The notes under the pieces were generated by a model that searched no databases, was not told the DNA's origin, and was given only the letters and a program-made list of their open reading frames with translations. A stretch of DNA of 64,000 bases from Euonymus europaeus (Eukaryota; Streptophyta; Magnoliopsida; Celastrales; Celastraceae): the NCBI GenBank assembly GCA_963580455.1, contig OY756967.1, positions 10,686,501 to 10,750,500 on the forward strand. The letters run 5' to 3'. The position numbers and the translations under genes are program-made. Below, one piece after another: positions 28,601 to 42,260 of the stretch (the first letter of the stretch is position 1; each line of letters starts with the position of its first letter).

Positions 28601-29940
28601 AGGAGCTTTTGAATGTTTTTCCATTTGTCGTAGAAAGTTGGTCTTTTGCCATCGAAATAATCTTGGAAGCTTATACTCATAAAATTTGACATAGAAGAAC
28701 ATTAAAAAGTGTACACCGAGAAACTTTGTTGTTCCGAAGTTGCTCAATTCTCTATATGGAGGAGCTTTTCAAGGTATTGTCCATTTATCATAAAAGTTGT
28801 TGTTTTGCCATCGAAATAATCTAGGAAGCTCATACTCAGAAAATTCGACATAGAAGAACAATAAAACGTGCACACCGAGCATCTTTGATAGTCCGAAGTT
28901 GCTCAACTCTCTCTATGGAGGAGCTTTTAACGGTTTTGTCTATTTGTCATAGAAAGTTGGTGTTTTTGCATTGAAATAATCTTGGAATCTCATTTTCGTA
29001 AAATTTAACATAGAAGAACAATAAAAATTGTACACCGAGCAACTTTGATTGTCCGAAGTTGCTCAACTCTCTCTATGGAGGAGCTTTTAACGGTTTTGTC
29101 CATTTGTCATAGAATGTTGCTGTTTTGGCATCGAAATAATCTTGGAAGCTTATACTCATAAAATTTGACATAGAAGAACAATAAAACGTGTACACCGAGC
29201 ATCTTTGATGGTCCGAAATGGGTCAACTCTCTCTATGAAGGAGCTTTTAACTGTTTTATCCATTTGTAATAGAAACTTGGGATTTTGGCATCGAAATAAT
29301 CTCGGAAGCTTATACTCATAAAATTTGACATAGAAGAACAATAAAAAGTGTCAACCGAGCATCTTTGATGTTCCGAAATGGGTCAACTCTCTCTATGAAG
29401 GAGCTTTTAACTGTTTTATCCATTTGTCATAGAAACTTGGTATTTTGGCATCCAAATAATCTAGGAAGCTTATACTCATAAAATTTGATATAGAAGAACA
29501 TTAAAAAGTGTACACCGAGCAACTTTGTTGTTCCGAAGTTGCCCAACTCTCTCTATGGAGGAGCTTTTGAATGTTTTTCCATTTGTCATAGAAAGTTGGC
29601 CTTTTGCCATCGAAATAATCTTGGAAGCTTATACTCATAAAATTTGACATAGAAGAACATTAAAAAGTGTACACCGAGCAACTTTGTTGTTCCGAAGTTG
29701 CTCAATTCTCTATATGGAGGAGCTTTTCAAGGTATTGTCCATTTATCATAGAAAGTTGTTGTTTTGCCATCGAAATAATCTAGGAAGCTTATACTCATGA
29801 AATTTGATATAGAAGAACAATAAAAAGTGTACATCGAGCAACTTTGATTGTCCGAAGTTGCTCAACTCTCTCTATGGAGGGAGCTTTTGAAGGTTTTGTA
29901 CATTTGTCATAGAAAGTTGTTGTTTTGGCATCGAAATAAT
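25604..29940. repeat. Diverged satellite monomers with a ~639-bp tetramer duplication
   Basis: About 27 monomers lie here, more mixed than their neighbours. A tetramer-sized block starting CATGAAATTTGACATAG at 27721 recurs at 28360 (offset ~639) and carries the GGAAGAGCTTTTGAATG variant in both copies. The stretch from about 28140 to 29340 is also related to about 29740-30960 with offset ~1600 (ten monomers). No gene, RNA or regulatory element is seen. Confidence 0.7.
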
Positions 29941-32900
29941 CTTGGAAGCTTATACTCATAAAATTTGACATAGAAGAACAATAAAACGTGTACACCGAGC
30001 AACTTTGATGTTCCGAAGTTGCTCAACTCTCTCTAGGGAGGGAGCTTTTGAAGGTTTTGTCCATTTGTCATAGAAAGTTGTTGTTTTGGCATCGAAATAA
30101 TCTTGGAAGCTTATACTCATAAAATTTGACATAGGAGAACAATAAAAAGTGTACACCGAGCAACTTTGATGTTCCGAAGTTGCTCAACTCTCTCTATGAA
30201 GGAGCTTTTGAATGTTTTGTCCATTTGTCGTAGAAAGTTGGTCTTTTGCCATCGAAATAATCTTGGAAGCTTATACTCATAAAATTTGACATAGATGAAC
30301 ATTAAAAAGTGTACACCGAGCAACTTTGATAGTACGAAGTTGCTCAACTATCTCTATGGAGGAGCTTTTGAATGTTTTGTCCATTTGTCGTAGAAAGTTG
30401 GTCTTTTGCCATCGAAATAATCTTGGAAGCTTATACTCAAAACATTTGACATAGATGAACATTAAAAAGTGTACACCGAGCAACTTTGATAGTCCGAAGT
30501 TGCTCAACTCTCTCTATGGATGAGCTTTTAACGGTTTTGTCCATTTGTCATAGAAAGTTTGTGTTTTCGCATCGAAATAATCCTGGAAGCTCATACTCAT
30601 AAAATTCGACATAGAAGAACAATAAAACGTGCACACCGAGCATCTTTGATAGTCCGAAGTTGCTCAACTCTCTCTATGGAGGAGCTTTTAACGGTTTTGT
30701 CCATTTGTCATAGAAAGTTGCTGTTTTGGCATCGAAATAATCTTGGAAGCTTATACTCATAAAATTTGACATAGAAGAACAATAAAACGTGTACACCGAG
30801 CATCTTTGATGGTCCGAAATGGGTCAACTCTCTCTATGAAGGAGCTTTTAACTGTTTTATCCATTTGTAATAGAAACTTGGGATTTTGGCATCGAAATAA
30901 TCTCGGAAGCTTATACTCATAAAATTTGACATAGAAGAACAATAAAAAGTGTCAACCGAGCAACCTGGATGTTTCGAAGTTGCTCAACTCTCTCTATGGA
31001 GGAGCTTTTGAAGGTTTTGTCCATTTGTCATAGAAAGTTGTTGTTTTATCATCGAAATAATCTCGGAAGCTTATACTCATAAAATTTGACATAGAAGAAC
31101 AATAAAAAGTGTCAACCGAGCAACTTGGATGTTTCAAAGTTGCTCAACTCTCTCTATGGAGGAGCTTTTGAAGGTTTTGTCCATTTGTCATAGAAAGTTG
31201 TTGTTTTGTCATCGAAATAATCTTGGAAGCTTATACTCATGAAATTCGATATAGAAGAACAATAAAAAGTGTACACCGAGCAACTTTGATTGTCCGAAGT
31301 TGCTCAACTCTCTCTATGGAGGGAGCTTTTGAAGGTTTTGTCCATTTGTCACAGAAAGTTGTTGTTTAGGCATCGAAATAATCTTGAAAGCTTATACTCA
31401 TAAAATTTGACATAGAAGAACAATAAAACGTGTACACCGAGCAACTTTGATGTTCCCAAGTTGCTCAACTCTCTCTATGGAGGAGCTTTTGAATGTTTTT
31501 TCCATTTGTCATAGAAAGTTGGTCTTTTGCCATCGAAATAATCTTGGAAGCTTATACTCATAAAATTTGACATAGGAGAACAATAAAAAGTGTACACCGA
31601 GCAACTTTGATGTTCCGAAGTTGCTCAACTCTCTCTATGAAGGAGCTTTTGAATGTTTTGTCCATTTGTCGTAGAAAGTTGGTCTTTTGCCATTGAAATA
31701 ATCTTGGAAGCTTATACTCATAAAATTTGACATAGATGAATATTAAAAAGTGTACACCGAGCAACTTTGATAGTACGAAGTTGCTCAACTCTCTCTTTGG
31801 AGGAGCTTTTAACGGTTTTGTCCACTTGTCATAGAAAGTTTGTGTTTTCGCATCGAAATAATCCTTGAAATTCGATATAGAAGAACAATAAAAAGTGTAC
31901 ATCGAGCAACTTTGATTGTCCGAAGTTGCTCAACTCTCTCTATGGAGGGAGCTTTTGAAGGTTTTGTACATTTTTCATAGAAAGTTGTTGTTTTGGCATC
32001 GAAATAATCTTGGAAGCTTATACTCATAAAATTTGACATAGAAGAACAATAAAACGTGTACACCGAGCATCTTTGATGTTTCGAAATGGGTCAACACTCT
32101 CTATGAAGGAGCTTTTAACTGTTTTATCCATTTGTCATAGAAACTTGGGATTTTGGCATCGAAATAATCTAGGAAGCTTATACTCATAAAATTTGACATA
32201 GAAGAACATTAAAAAGTGTACACCGAGCAACTTTGTTGTGCCCAACTCTCTCTATGGAGGAGCTTTTGAATGTTTTTCCATTTGTCATAGAAAGTTGGTC
32301 TTTTGCCATCGAAATAATCTTGGAAGATTATACTCATAAAATTTGACATAGAAGAACATTAAAAAGTGTACACCGAGCAACTTTGTTGTTCCGAAGTTGC
32401 TCAATTCTCTATATGGAGGAGCTTTTCAAGGTATTGTCCATTTATCATAGAAAGTTGTTGTTTTGCCATCGAAATAATCTAGGAAGCTTATACTCATGAA
32501 ATTTGATATAGAAGAACAATAAAAAGTGTACATCGAGCAACTTTGATTGTCCGAAGTTGCTCAACTCTCTCTATGGAGGGAGCTTTTGAAGGTTTTGTCC
32601 ATTTGTCATAGAAAGTTGTTGTTTTGGCATCGAAATAATCTTGGAAGCTTATACTCATAAAATTTGACATAGGAGAACAATAAAAAGTGTACACCGAGCA
32701 ACTTTGATGTTCCGAAGTTGCTCAACTCTCTCTATGAAGGAGCTTTTGAATGTATTGTCCATTTGTCGTAGAAAGTTGGTCTTTTGCCATTGAAATAATC
32801 TTGGAAGCTTATACTCATAAAATTTGACGTAGATAAATATTAAAAAGTGTACACCGAGCAACTTTGATAGTACGAATTGGCTCAACTCTCTCTTTGGAGG

Positions 32901-35900
32901 ACCTTTTAACGGTTTGGTCCACTTGTCATAGAAAGTTTGTGTTTTCGCATCGAAATAATCCTTGAAGCTCATACTAAGAAAATTCGACATAGAAGAACAA
33001 TAAAACGTGCACACCGAGCATCTTTGATAGTCCGAAGTTGCTCAACTCTCTCTATGGAGGAGCTTTTAACGGTTTTGTCCATTTGTCATAGAAAGTTGGT
33101 GTTTTTGCATCGAAATAATCTTGGAAGCTCATTTTCGTAAAATTTAACATAGAAGAACAATAAAAATTGTACACCGAGCAACTTTGATTGTCCGAAGTTG
33201 CTCAACTCTCTCTATGGAGGAGCTTTTAACGGGTTTGTCGATTTGTCATAGAAAGTTGCTGTTTTGGCATCGAAATAATCTTGGAAGCTTATACTCATAA
33301 AATTTGACATAGATGAACAATAAAACGTGTACACCGAGCATCTTTGATGTTCCGAAATGGGTCAACTCTCTCTATGAAGGAGCTTTTAACTGTTTTATCC
33401 ATTTGTCATAGAAACTTGGTATTTTGGCATCCAAATAATCTAGGAAGCTTATACTCATAAAATTTGACATAGAAGAACAATAAAAAGTGTCAACCGAGCA
33501 ACTTGGATGTTTCGAAGTTGCTCAACTCTCTCTATGGAGGAGCTTTTGAAGGTTTTGTCCATTTGTCATAGAAAGTTGTTGTTTGGTCATCGAAATAATC
33601 TTGGAAGCTTATACTCATAAAATTTGACATAGAAGAACAATAAAACGTGTACACCGAGCATCTTTGATGGTCCGAAATTGGTCAACTCTCTCTATGAAAG
33701 AGCCTTTAACAGTTTTCTCAATTTGTCATAGAAACTTGGGATTTTGGCATCGAAATAATCTAGGAAGCTTATACTCATGAAATTCGATATAGAAGAACAA
33801 TAAAAAGTGTACGCCGAGCAACTTTGATTGTCCGAAGTTGCTCAACTCTCTCTATGGAGGAGCTTTTAACGGGTTTCTCGATTTGTCATAGAAAGTTGCT
33901 GTTTTGGCATCGAAATAATCTTGGAAGCTTATACTCATAAAATTTGACATAGAAGAACAATAAAACGTGTACACCGAGCATCTTTGATGGTCCGAAATGG
34001 GTCAACTCTCTCTATGAAGGAGCTTTTAACTGTTTTATCCATTTGTAATAGAAACTTGGGATTTTGGTATCGAAATAATCTCGGAAGCTTATACTCATAG
34101 AATTTGACATAGAAGAACAATAAAAAGTGTCAACCGAGCAACTTGGATGTTTCGAAGTTGCTCAACTCTCTCTATGGAGGGAGCTTTTGAAGGTTTTGTC
34201 CATTTGTCATAGAAAGTTGTTGTTTTGGCATCGAAATAATCTTGGAAGCTTATACTCATAAAATTTGACATAGGAGAACAATAAAAAGTGTACACCGAGC
34301 AACTTTGATGTTCCGAAGTTGCTCAACTCTCTCTATGAAGGAGCTTTTGAATGTTTTGTCCATTTGTCGTAGAAAGTTGGTCTTTTGCCATCGAAATAAT
34401 CTTGGAAGCTTATACTCATAAAATTTGACATAGATGAACATTAAAAAGTGTACACCGAGCAACTTTGATAGTACGAAGTTGCTCAACTATCTCTATGGAG
34501 GAGCTTTTGAATGTTTTGTCCATTTGTCGTAGAAAGTTGGTCTTTTGCCATCGAAATAATCTTGGAAGCTTATACTCAAAACATTTGACATAGATGAACA
34601 TTAAAAAGTGTACACCGAGCAACTTTGATAGTCCGAAGTTGCTCAACTCTCTCTATGGATGAGCTTTTAACGGTTTTGTCCATTTGTCATAGAAAGTTTG
34701 TGTTTTCGCATCGAAATAATCCTGGAAGCTCATACTCATAAAATTCGACATAGAAGAACAATAAAACGTGCACACCGAGCATCTTTGATAGTCCGAAGTT
34801 GCTCAACTCTCTCTATGGAGGAGCTTTTAACGGTTTTGTCCATTTGTCATAGAAAGTTGCTGTTTTGGCATCGAAATAATCTTGGAAGCTTATACTCATA
34901 AAATTTGACATAGAAGAACAATAAAACGTGTACACCGAGCATCTTTGATGGTCCGAAATGGGTCAACTCTCTCTATGAAGGAGCTTTTAACTGTTTTATC
35001 CATTTGTAATAGAAACTTGGGATTTTGGCATCGAAATAATCTCGGAAGCTTATACTCATAAAATTTGACATAGAAGAACAATAAAAAGTGTCAACCGAGC
35101 AACTTGGATGTTTCGAAGTTGCTCAACTCTCTCTATGGAGGAGCTTTTGAAGGTTTTGTCCATTTGTCATAGAAAGTTGTTGTTTTGTCATCGAAATAAT
35201 CTTGGAAGCTTATACTCATAAAATTTGACATAGAAGAACAATAAAACGTGTACACCGAGCATCTTTGATGGTCCGAAATTGGTCAACTCTCTCTATGAAG
35301 GAGCCTTTAACAGTTTTCTCCATTTGTCATAGAAACTTGGGATTTTGGCATCGAAATAATCTAGGAAGCTTATACTCATGAAATTCGATATAGAAGAATA
35401 ATAAAAAGTGTACACCGAGCAACTTTGATTGTCCGAAGTTGCTCAACTCTCTCTATGGAGGGAGCTTTTGAAGGTTTTGTCCATTTGTCACAGAAAGTTG
35501 TTGTTTAGGCATCGAAATAATCTTGAAAGCTTATACTCATAAAATTTGACATAGAAGAACAATAAAACGTGTACACCGAGCAACTTTGATGTTCCCAAGT
35601 TGCTCAACTCTCTCTATGGAGGAGCTTTTGAATGTTTTTTCCATTTGTCATAGAAAGTTGGTCTTTTGCCATCGAAATAATCTTGGAAGCTTATACTCAT
35701 AAAATTTGACATAGGAGAACAATAAAAAGTGTACACCGAGCAACTTTGATGTTCCGAAGTTGCTCAACTCTCTCTATGAAGGAGCTTTTGAATGTTTTGT
35801 CCATTTGTCGTAGAAAGTTGGTCTTTTGCCATTGAAATAATCTTGGAAGCTTATACTCATAAAATTTGACATAGATGAATATTAAAAAGTGTACACCGAG

Positions 35901-38900
35901 CAACTTTGATAGTACCAAGTTGCTCAACTCTCTCTTTGGAGGACCTTTTAACGGTTTTGTCCACTTGTCATAGAAAGTTTGTGTTTTCGCATCGAAATAA
36001 TCCTTGAAGCTCATACTCAGAAAATTCGACATAGAAGAACAATAAAACGTGCACACCGAGCATCTTTGATAGTCCGAAGTTGCTCAACTCTCTCTATGGA
36101 GGAGCTTTTAACGGTTTTGTCTATTTGTCATAGAAAGTTGGTGTTTTTGCATTGAAATAATCTTGGAAGATCATTTTCGTAAAATTTAACATAGAAGAAC
36201 AATAAAAATTGTACACCGAGCAACTTTGATTGTCCGAAGTTGCTCAACTCTCTCTATGGAGGAGCTTTTAACGGGTTTGTCATAGAAAGTTGTTGTTTTG
36301 GCATCGAAATAATCTTGGAAGCATATACTCATAAAATTTGACATAGAAGAACAATAAAACGTGTACACCGAGCATCTTTGATGTTCCGAAATGGGTCAAC
36401 TCTCTCTATGAAGGAGCTTTTAACTGTTTTATCCATTTGTCATAGAAACTTGGTATTTTGGCATCCAAATAATCTAGGAAGCTTATACTCATAAAATTTG
36501 ACATAGAAGAACATTAAAAAGTGTACACCGAGCAACTTTGTTGTTCCGAAGTTGCCCAACTCTCTCTATGGAGGAGCTTTTGAATGTTTTTCCATTTGTC
36601 ATAGAAAGTTGGTCTTTTGCCATCGAAATAATCTTGGAAGCTTATACTCATAAAATTTGACATAGAAGAACATTAAAAAGTGTACACCGAGCAACTTTGT
36701 TGTTCCGAAGTTGCTCAATTCTCTATATGGAGGAGCTTTTCAAGGTATTGTCCATTTATCATAGAAAGTTGTTGTTTTGCCATCGAAATAATCTAGGAAG
36801 CTTATACTCATGAAATTTGATATAGAAGAACAATAAAAAGTGTACATCGAGCAACTTTGATTGTCCGAAGTTGCTCAACTCTCTCTATGGAGGAGCTTTT
36901 GAATGTTTTGTCCATTTGTCATAGAAAGTTGGTCTTTTGCCATCGAAATCATCTTGGAAGCATATACTCATAAAATTTGACATAGATGAACATTAAAAAG
37001 TGTACACCGAGGAAATTTGTTGTTCCGAAGTTGCTCAATTCTCTATATGGAGGACCTTTTAACGGTTTGGTCCACTTGTCATAGAAAGTTTGTGTTTTCG
37101 CATCGAAATAATCTTGGAAGCTTATACTAAGAAAATTTGACATAGGAGAACAATAAAACGTGCACACCGAGCATCTTTGATAGTCCGAAGTTGCTCAACT
37201 CTCTCTATGAAGGAGCTTCTGAATGTTTTGTCCATTTGTCATAGAAAGTTGGTGTTTTTGCATCGAAATAATCTTGGAAGCTCATTTTCGTAAAATTTAA
37301 CATAGAAGAACAATAAAAATTGTACACCGAGCAACTTTGATTGTTCGAAGTTGCTCAACTCTCTCTATGGAGGAGCTTTTAACGGGTTTGTCGATTTGTC
37401 ATAGAAAGTTGCTGTTTTGGCATCGAAATAATCTTGGAAGCTTATACTCATAAAATTTGACATAGATGAACAATAAAACGTGTACACCGAGCATCTTTGA
37501 TGTTCCGAAATGGGTCAACTCTCTCTATGAAGGAGCTTTTAACTGTTTTATCCATTTGTCATAGAAACTTGGTATTTTGGCATCCAAATAATCTAGGAAG
37601 CTTATACTCATAAAATTTGACATAGAAGAACAATAAAAAGTGTCAACCGAGCAACTTGGATGTTTCGAAGTTGCTCAACTCTCTCTATGGAGGAGCTTTT
37701 GAAGGTTTTGTCCATTTGTCATAGAAAGTTGTTGTTTGGTCATCGAAATAATCTTGGAAGCTTATACTCATAAAATTTGACATAGAAGAACAATAAAACG
37801 TGTACACCGAGCATCTTTGATGGTCCGAAATTGGTCAACTCTCTCTATGAAAGAGCCTTTAACAGTTTTCTCAATTTGTCATAGAAACTTGGGATTTTGG
37901 CATCGAAATAATCTAGGAAGCTTATACTCATGAAATTCGATATAGAAGAACAATAAAAAGTGTACGCCGAGCAACTTTGATTGTCCGAAGTTGCTCAACT
38001 CTCTCTATGGAGGAGCTTTTAACGGGTTTCTCGATTTGTCATAGAAAGTTGCTGTTTTGGCATCGAAATAATCTTGGAAGCTTATACTCATAAAATTTGA
38101 CATAGAAGAACAATAAAACGTGTACACCGAGCATCTTTGATGGTCCGAAATGGGTCAACTCTCTCTATGAAGGAGCTTTTAACTGTTTTATCCATTTGTA
38201 ATAGAAACTTGGGATTTTGGTATCGAAATAATCTCGGAAGCTTATACTCATAGAATTTGACATAGAAGAACAATAAAAAGTGTCAACCGAGCAACTTGGA
38301 TGTTTCGAAGTTGCTCAACTCTCTCTATGGAGGGAGCTTTTGAAGGTTTTGTCCATTTGTCATAGAAAGTTGTTGTTTTGGCATCGAAATAATCTTGGAA
38401 GCTTATACTCATAAAATTTGACATAGGAGAACAATAAAAAGTGTACACCGAGCAACTTTGATGTTCCGAAGTTGCTCAACTCTCTCTATGAAGGAGCTTT
38501 TGAATGTTTTGTCCATTTGTCGTAGAAAGTTGGTCTTTTGCCATCGAAATAATCTTGGAAGCTTATACTCATAAAATTTGACATAGATGAACATTAAAAA
38601 GTGTACACCGAGCAACTTTGATAGTACGAAGTTGCTCAACTATCTCTATGGAGGAGCTTTTGAATGTTTTGTCCATTTGTCGTAGAAAGTTGGTCTTTTG
38701 CCATCGAAATAATCTTGGAAGCTTATACTCAAAACATTTGACATAGATGAACATTAAAAAGTGTACACCGAGCAACTTTGATAGTCCGAAGTTGCTCAAC
38801 TCTCTCTATGGATGAGCTTTTAACGGTTTTGTCCATTTGTCATAGAAAGTTTGTGTTTTCGCATCGAAATAATCCTGGAAGCTCATACTCATAAAATTCG

Positions 38901-41900
38901 ACATAGAAGAACAATAAAACGTGCACACCGAGCATCTTTGATAGTCCGAAGTTGCTCAACTCTCTCTATGGAGGAGCTTTTAACGGTTTTGTCCATTTGT
39001 CATAGAAAGTTGCTGTTTTGGCATCGAAATAATCTTGGAAGCTTATACTCATAAAATTTGACATAGAAGAACAATAAAACGTGTACACCGAGCATCTTTG
39101 ATGGTCCGAAATGGGTCAACTCTCTCTATGAAGGAGCTTTTAACTGTTTTATCCATTTGTAATAGAAACTTGGGATTTTGGCATCGAAATAATCTCGGAA
39201 GCTTATACTCATAAAATTTGACATAGAAGAACAATAAAAAGTGTCAACCGAGCAACTTGGATGTTTCGAAGTTGCTCAACTCTCTCTATGGAGGAGCTTT
39301 TGAAGGTTTTGTCCATTTGTCATAGAAAGTTGTTGTTTTGTCATCGAAATAATCTTGGAAGCTTATACTCATAAAATTTGACATAGAAGAACAATAAAAC
39401 GTGTACACCGAGCATCTTTGATGGTCCGAAATTGGTCAACTCTCTCTATGAAGGAGCCTTTAACAGTTTTCTCCATTTGTCATAGAAACTTGGGATTTTG
39501 GCATCGAAATAATCTAGGAAGCTTATACTCATGAAATTCGATATAGAAGAACAATAAAAAGTGTACACCGAGCAACTTTGATTGTCCGAAGTTGCTCAAA
39601 TCTCTCTATGGAGGGAGCTTTTGAAGGTTTTGTCCATTTGTCATAGAAAGTTGTTGTTTTGGCATCGAAATAATCTTGAAAGCTTATACTAATAAAATTT
39701 GACATAGAAGAACAATAAAACGTGTACACCGAGCATCTTTGATGTTCCGAAGTTGGTCAACTCTCTCTATAGAGGACCTTTTAACGGTTTGGTCCACTTG
39801 TCATAGAAAGTTTGTGTTTTCGCATCGAAATAATCTTGGAAGCTTATACTAAGAAAATTTGACATAGGAGAACAATAAAACGTGCACACCGAGCATCTTT
39901 GATAGTCCGAAGTTGCTCAACTCTCTCTATGAAGGAGCTTCTGAATGTTTTGTCCATTTGTCATAGAAAGTTGGTGTTTTTGCATCGAAATAATCTTGGA
40001 AGCTCATTTTCGTAAAATTTAACATAAAAGAACAATAAAAATTGTACACCGAGCAACTTTGATTGTCCGAAGTTGCTCAACTCTCTCTATGGAGGAGCTT
40101 TTAACGGGTTTGTCGATTTGTCATAGAAAGTTGCTGTTTTGGCATCGAAATAATCTTGGAAGCTTATACTCATAAAATTTGACATAGATGAACAATAAAA
40201 CGTGTACACCGAGCATCTTTGATGTTCCGAAATGGGTCAACTCTCTCTATGAAGGAGCTTTTAACTGTTTTATCCATTTGTCATAGAAACTTGGTATTTT
40301 GGCATCCAAATAATCTAGGAAGCTTATACTCATAAAATTTGACATAGAAGAACAATAAAAAGTGTCAACCGAGCAACTTGGATGTTTCGAAGTTGCTCAA
40401 CTCTCTCTATGGAGGAGCTTTTGAAGGTTTTGTCCATTTGTCATAGAAAGTTGTTGTTTGGTCATCGAAATAATCTTTGAAGCTTATACTCATAAAATTT
40501 GACATAGAAGAACAATAAAACGTGTACACCGAGCATCTTTGATGGTCCGAAATTGGTCAACTCTCTCTATGAAAGAGCCTTTAACAGTTTTCTCAATTTG
40601 TCATAGAAACTTGGGATTTTGGCATCGAAATAATCTAGGAAGCTTATACTCATGAAATTCGATATAGAAGAACAATAAAAAGTGTACGCCGAGCAACTTT
40701 GATTGTCCGAAGTTGCTCAACTCTCTCTATGGAGGAGCTTTTAACGGGTTTCTCGATTTGTCATAGAAAGTTGCTGTTTTGGCATCGAAATAATCTTGGA
40801 AGCTTATACTCATAAAATTTGACATAGAAGAACAATAAAACGTGTACACCGAGCATCTTTGATGGTCCGAAATGGGTCAACTCTCTCTATGAAGGAGCTT
40901 TTAACTGTTTTATCCATTTGTAATAGAAACTTGGGATTTTGGTATCGAAATAATCTCGGAAGCTTATACTCATAAAATTTGACATAGAAGAACAATAAAA
41001 AGTGTCAACCGAGCAACTTGGATGTTTCGAAGTTGCTCAACTCTCTCTATGGAGGGAGCTTTTGAAGGTTTTGTCCATTTGTCATAGAAAGTTGTTGTTT
41101 TGGCATCGAAATAATCTTGGAAGCTTATACTCATAAAATTTGACATAGGAGAACAATAAAAAGTGTACACCGAGCAACTTTGATGTTCCGAAGTTGCTCA
41201 ACTCTCTCTATGAAGGAGCTTTTGAATGTTTTGTCCATTTGTCGTAGAAAGTTGGTCTTTTGCCATCGAAATAATCTTGGAAGCTTATACTCATAAAATT
41301 TGACATAGATGAACATTAAAAAGTGTACACCGAGCAACTTTGATAGTACGAAGTTGCTCAACTATCTCTATGGAGGAGCTTTTGAATGTTTTGTCCATTT
41401 GTCGTAGAAAGTTGGTCTTTTGCCATCGAAATAATCTTGGAAGCTTATACTCAAAACATTTGACATAGATGAACATTAAAAAGTGTACACCGAGCAACTT
41501 TGATAGTCCGAAGTTGCTCAACTCTCTCTATGGATGAGCTTTTAACGGTTTTGTCCATTTGTCATAGAAAGTTTGTGTTTTCGCATCGAAATAATCCTGG
41601 AAGCTCATACTCATAAAATTCGACATAGAAGAACAATAAAACGTGCACACCGAGCATCTTTGATAGTCCGAAGTTGCTCAACTCTCTCTATGGAGGAGCT
41701 TTTAACGGTTTTGTCCATTTGTCATAGAAAGTTGCTGTTTTGGCATCGAAATAATCTTGGAAGCTTATACTCATAAAATTTGACATAGAAGAACAATAAA
41801 ACGTGTACACCGAGCATCTTTGATGGTCCGAAATGGGTCAACTCTCTCTATGAAGGAGCTTTTAACTGTTTTATCCATTTGTAATAGAAACTTGGGATTT

Positions 41901-42020
41901 TGGCATCGAAATAATCTCGGAAGCTTATACTCATAAAATTTGACATAGAAGAACAATAAAAAGTGTCAACCGAGCAACTTGGATGTTTCGAAGTTGCTCA
42001 ACTCTCTCTATGGAGGAGCT
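29941..42020. repeat. Nested ~4.15-kb and 2.72-kb higher-order repeats
   Basis: A conserved seven-monomer block of about 1.1 kb recurs at about 29950-30960 (partial), 33930-35100, 38080-39250 and 40800-42020. Equivalent positions are 4139, 4153 and 2722 bp apart (30559, 34698, 38851, 41573), so the unit length changes by whole numbers of monomers (about 26, 26 and 17). Segments between blocks are added or lost as whole monomers. The last block runs directly into the viral insertion. Confidence 0.82.
41677..42020. repeat. Left copy of 344-bp duplication flanking the EPRV
   Basis: These two monomers plus the first 24 bp of a third read the same, base for base, as 47721-48064 on the far side of the virus. 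The last 24 bp before the junction (41997-42020) are also the first 24 bp after it (47721-47744). Confidence 0.9.
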
Positions 42021-42260
42021 ATTCCTGCTCTTTTCTGGTTATATCATTTGTTGTTATTACTGCTTCTTTTGGTTGCTTCTGTTCTGTGCGTTCTGGTATC
42101 GGAGCCAAACTCCCGGAGAGGTTGAGTGAAGTATTCCAGGTTAGCTTGATCTGTTTAGGCCGTTAAGCTGTGAGAGCGTTAGGCCGTTTGTGATCGCTGT
42201 AAAAGTCCTGTCGACAAACACTTCCAAAAGTCATACGGTAGACTTTAAACTCCCTCTAAA
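42021..42260 (+). promoter_or_regulatory. Viral leader / 3' end of intergenic region
   Basis: This is non-coding sequence between the satellite junction and the first viral ATG. Only 73 bp lie upstream of the primer-binding site, and no convincing TATA box is seen (a weak TTATATC at about 42039), so the viral promoter is probably absent. Between the primer-binding site and the movement-protein ATG there is no other ATG, so that ATG is the first available start. A 10-bp direct repeat, TTAGGCCGTT, sits at 42155-42164 and 42179-42188. Confidence 0.65.
42094..42106 (+). promoter_or_regulatory. Primer-binding site for initiator tRNA-Met
   Basis: TGGTATCGGAGCC matches the caulimovirid and plant retroelement consensus TGGTATCAGAGCC at 12 of 13 positions; the single difference is A to G at the eighth base. 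The consensus is complementary to the 3' end of plant initiator tRNA-Met and primes minus-strand DNA synthesis. Its position just ahead of the first ORF is as expected for a pararetrovirus. Confidence 0.85.

Larger units (their letters stand above)
1..42020. repeat. Tandem satellite array, left arm (~160-bp monomer)
   Basis: About 260 head-to-tail monomers of 159-161 bp run without interruption to the viral junction. Each monomer has recognisable blocks in this order: CTCTCTATGGAGGAGCTTTT, CCATTTGTCATAGAAA, GCATCGAAATAATC, GGAAGCTTATACTC, AAAATTTGACATAGAAGAAC, an AATAAA or ATTAAA hexamer, GTGTACACCGAGCA, and a TCCGAA core. One-base indels (GGAGGGAGC gives 161 bp; GTTTTTCCATT gives 159 bp) account for the length variation. 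Most monomers carry AAGCTT, so HindIII should give a ladder. Two broad monomer types mix: one ends GAGCAACTTTGAT...AAGTTGCTC, the other GAGCATCTTTGAT...AAATTGGTC or AAATGGGTC. The length is close to a nucleosome repeat, as in many plant centromeric satellites, but centromere function is inference only. No gene is seen in this arm. Confidence 0.97.

Noticed and set aside
1..42020. Many short open frames of 60-119 codons on both strands of the satellite
   Set aside because: They are translations of the same ~160-bp repeat in rotating frames, show no protein domain, and differ between copies by one-base indels that end them. They are not genes.
41997..42020. 24-bp repeat at the junctions as a classical target-site duplication
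   Set aside because: It is too long for integrase- or transposase-made duplications, and the match extends to 344 bp when monomer order is taken into account. In a tandem array such matches occur at every monomer.
41963..42166. 67-codon frame across the left viral junction
   Set aside because: It starts in satellite, runs through the viral leader and primer-binding site, and has no recognisable domain. It is a by-product of the junction.
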